Shown: positions 30,554 to 31,751 of the stretch, piece after piece
Numbering within the stretch: the first letter of the stretch is position 1
How the letters are laid out: each line of letters opens with the position of its first letter
From: a virus
Reading direction: 5' to 3' (one strand)
Length of the DNA: 31,751 bases
Virus record (IMG/VR): IMGVR_UViG_3300005854_000025
Span: 1-31,751 of that record
The notes under the pieces: model-generated
What the model was told of the DNA's origin: nothing
Database searches by the model: none
What the model saw: the letters and a program-made list of their open reading frames with translations, nothing else
Program-made: the position numbers and the translations under genes

Positions 30554-31540
30554 CTACTTTGCCTCCAAATTCTTCACCCACAAAGCAGCAGATAACAACT
30601 GATACAACACCTTATCCTCTTCTCTGATACCATACAAACCCATGGGCAACGACATCGCATTCAATACCCCAAACAACTTCACCACTTCATGATACGAAGA
30701 CGCCCGCTTTATCTTCTTCACCACTACCCCAACCACATACGGAACCACATTTTTCACACCAACTTCCTTTATTACATCATCCACACCTCTCACCACACCC
30801 ATTACATCACCAGATAGTACCATATCCACAACAGACATCACCTTCTCCTCCTCTTCTACTACAACCTCACCTCCCAGATATACCCTCTCAAGTAAAGTCA
30901 AAAACCGACGAGGACTACCCCTCGCCTCAAAGAAAACATCACGCAACATCCTATCTTCCAACTCAAGTAACCTAGGTTCATCTTTCACAACCCTCACAAA
31001 CAACTTCATCAAATCATCCTGAGACACAAGCTTAAACTCAAACTCTTGACACCTCTGCCGCAACGGCTCAATTATTCCGTCAAGCTTCGTCGTACAAAGC
31101 ACAACTACAACATTTTGAGGAGGCTCTTCAAGCACCTTCAACAACAAATTCTGAGCTCCAACAGATAAATTATGCACCTCATCTAACACTAAAACCTTCT
31201 TTACCAAAAACACCGGCTTATACATCAACCAATCAACTATTCCCCGCATCGCCTCTATCGTCCTACTATCCCCTACATTTTCCTCTCTATAGTCAATAGC
31301 ATGCCCACTCAGAATAGCTTTACACTTCTCACATACACAACACACATCATCACTACCACTTTCACAATTCACCCACATCGCAACAAGCCTCGCCACAGTC
31401 GTCTTGCCCGTCCCAGAAGGTCCATGAAATAGAAGAGTCTTCCAATCCCGCTTCCTCTTCAAGACCCTTACAACATGATCCTGACCAACTACCTCACTCC
31501 ATTTCCTAGGTCTATACTTCGTCGCAAAATCTCTACTCAT
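30554..31540 (-). CDS. dnaX: DnaX-like clamp loader subunit
   Basis: A 328-residue AAA+ protein. It starts FATKYRPRKWSEVVGQDHVV, the standard start of DnaX. Walker A is HGPSGTGKTTVA (39-50); a zinc module uses Cys59, 67/68, 70 and 73 (CCVCEKC); Walker B is VLVLDEVHNL (116-125). LLLKVLEEPP and the arginine-finger region EPLRQRCQEF (SRC in canonical DnaX) follow. It would load a sliding clamp for the polymerase; no clamp gene is visible in the window. The ATG overlaps the upstream stop (AATGA). Short length suggests a gamma-like form without tau's C-terminus. Confidence 0.93.
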   Translation of the reverse strand: MSRDFATKYRPRKWSEVVGQDHVVRVLKRKRDWKTLLFHGPSGTGKTTVARLVAMWVNCESGSDDVCCVCEKCKAILSGHAIDYREENVGDSRTIEAMRGIVDWLMYKPVFLVKKVLVLDEVHNLSVGAQNLLLKVLEEPPQNVVVVLCTTKLDGIIEPLRQRCQEFEFKLVSQDDLMKLFVRVVKDEPRLLELEDRMLRDVFFEARGSPRRFLTLLERVYLGGEVVVEEEEKVMSVVDMVLSGDVMGVVRGVDDVIKEVGVKNVVPYVVGVVVKKIKRASSYHEVVKLFGVLNAMSLPMGLYGIREEDKVLYQLLSAALWVKNLEAK

Positions 31541-31751
31541 TCGCAGCCCTCTTTAACTCCGGAAAAACTTCCACTAAATAGTCATATATCTCAGCTCCAA
31601 ATACCCCCTCCAAAGCCGGAAAAACTCTCTCCAGCTGCACCGCTAAAATCTCCAAAAAATCACCTGCTCTCCACTTTTTATCTTCATACACAAACTTATA
31701 CCAACCACCTGCCTCTATCACATTCCCCTCTAGTATTAGAATATCAAGCAC
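31533..31751 (-). CDS. Hypothetical protein, 5' end beyond the window edge
   Basis: The last 72 codons of a frame that reaches the right edge; the GTG at the edge may be internal. Visible features are WYKFVYEDKKWRAGDFLEIL and an acidic helical end VFPALEGVFGAEIYDYLVEV. It overlaps the clamp-loader start. Family unknown; by position it may be a replication component, for instance part of a clamp or second loader subunit, but no motif supports either. Confidence 0.6.
   Translation of the reverse strand: MLDILILEGNVIEAGGWYKFVYEDKKWRAGDFLEILAVQLERVFPALEGVFGAEIYDYLVEVFPELKRAANE

Noticed and set aside
1-31751. Archaeal virus origin, suggested by the Hjc-like and UvsW/XPB-like proteins
   Set aside because: DnaB, DnaG, DnaX, an SSB-type tail, strong Shine-Dalgarno sites and TATAAT promoters favour a bacterial host.

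Overview
The window looks like one arm of a double-stranded DNA phage of a thermophilic bacterium, or a prophage of one. Apart from short intergenic gaps it is a single train of genes on the minus strand, with ATGA/TGATG-type overlaps and very strong Shine-Dalgarno sequences (typically GGAGGTGG a few bases before ATG). The bacterial ribosome sites, TATAAT promoters, DnaB/DnaG/DnaX-type replication proteins and an SSB ending in DEDIPF point to a bacterial host. The thermophile call is inference from Glu/Lys/Val/Arg-rich proteins, a family-4-type uracil-DNA glycosylase domain and extreme depletion of C on the coding strand. No stretch over 300 bases lacks a gene, and no tRNA, rRNA, CRISPR, integrase or structural gene was recognised.

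Read in transcription order (right to left), the window starts with a replisome: clamp loader, UvsW-like helicase, two unknown proteins, DnaC-like loader, DnaB-like helicase, Cas4/RecB-like nuclease, DnaG-like primase, two tandem paralogues of unknown function, SSB, and a polymerase fusing uracil-DNA glycosylase, 3'-5' exonuclease and PolA domains. A homing endonuclease follows, then an Hjc-like resolvase and small unknown genes. Next come a MYG1-like DHH protein, an SbcD-like nuclease, a nucleotidyltransferase-fold protein, an SbcC-like ATPase, a second and damaged homing endonuclease, and a split N6-adenine DNA methyltransferase. The left third holds small accessory genes (membrane, Cys-rich, zincin-like, secreted, ParB-like) interrupted by a solo tnpB element.

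The most striking feature is the arrangement of the two homing endonuclease genes. Both encode tandem C-x2-C/FCS-x2-C zinc fingers joined to a Vsr-like EDxHD nuclease. Each sits immediately after the stop codon of an essential gene (polA or sbcC). On the far side of each lies a second, diverged copy of the last ~22-25 codons of that same gene, ending exactly 3 bases before the start of the next gene. The far copies are G-rich like the resident genome, whereas the tails now fused to polA and sbcC are more AT-rich like the endonuclease genes. The elements therefore appear to bring their own replacement C-terminus, leaving the displaced native tail behind as a relic that still holds the next gene's ribosome site.

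Other points of interest are a 36-bp promoter module repeated three times, hairpins at the 3' end of tnpB that fit an omega/reRNA, a terminator overlapping a second inverted repeat, a methyltransferase whose two halves differ in strand composition, and a 57-codon gene between the methyltransferase and the membrane-protein pair.
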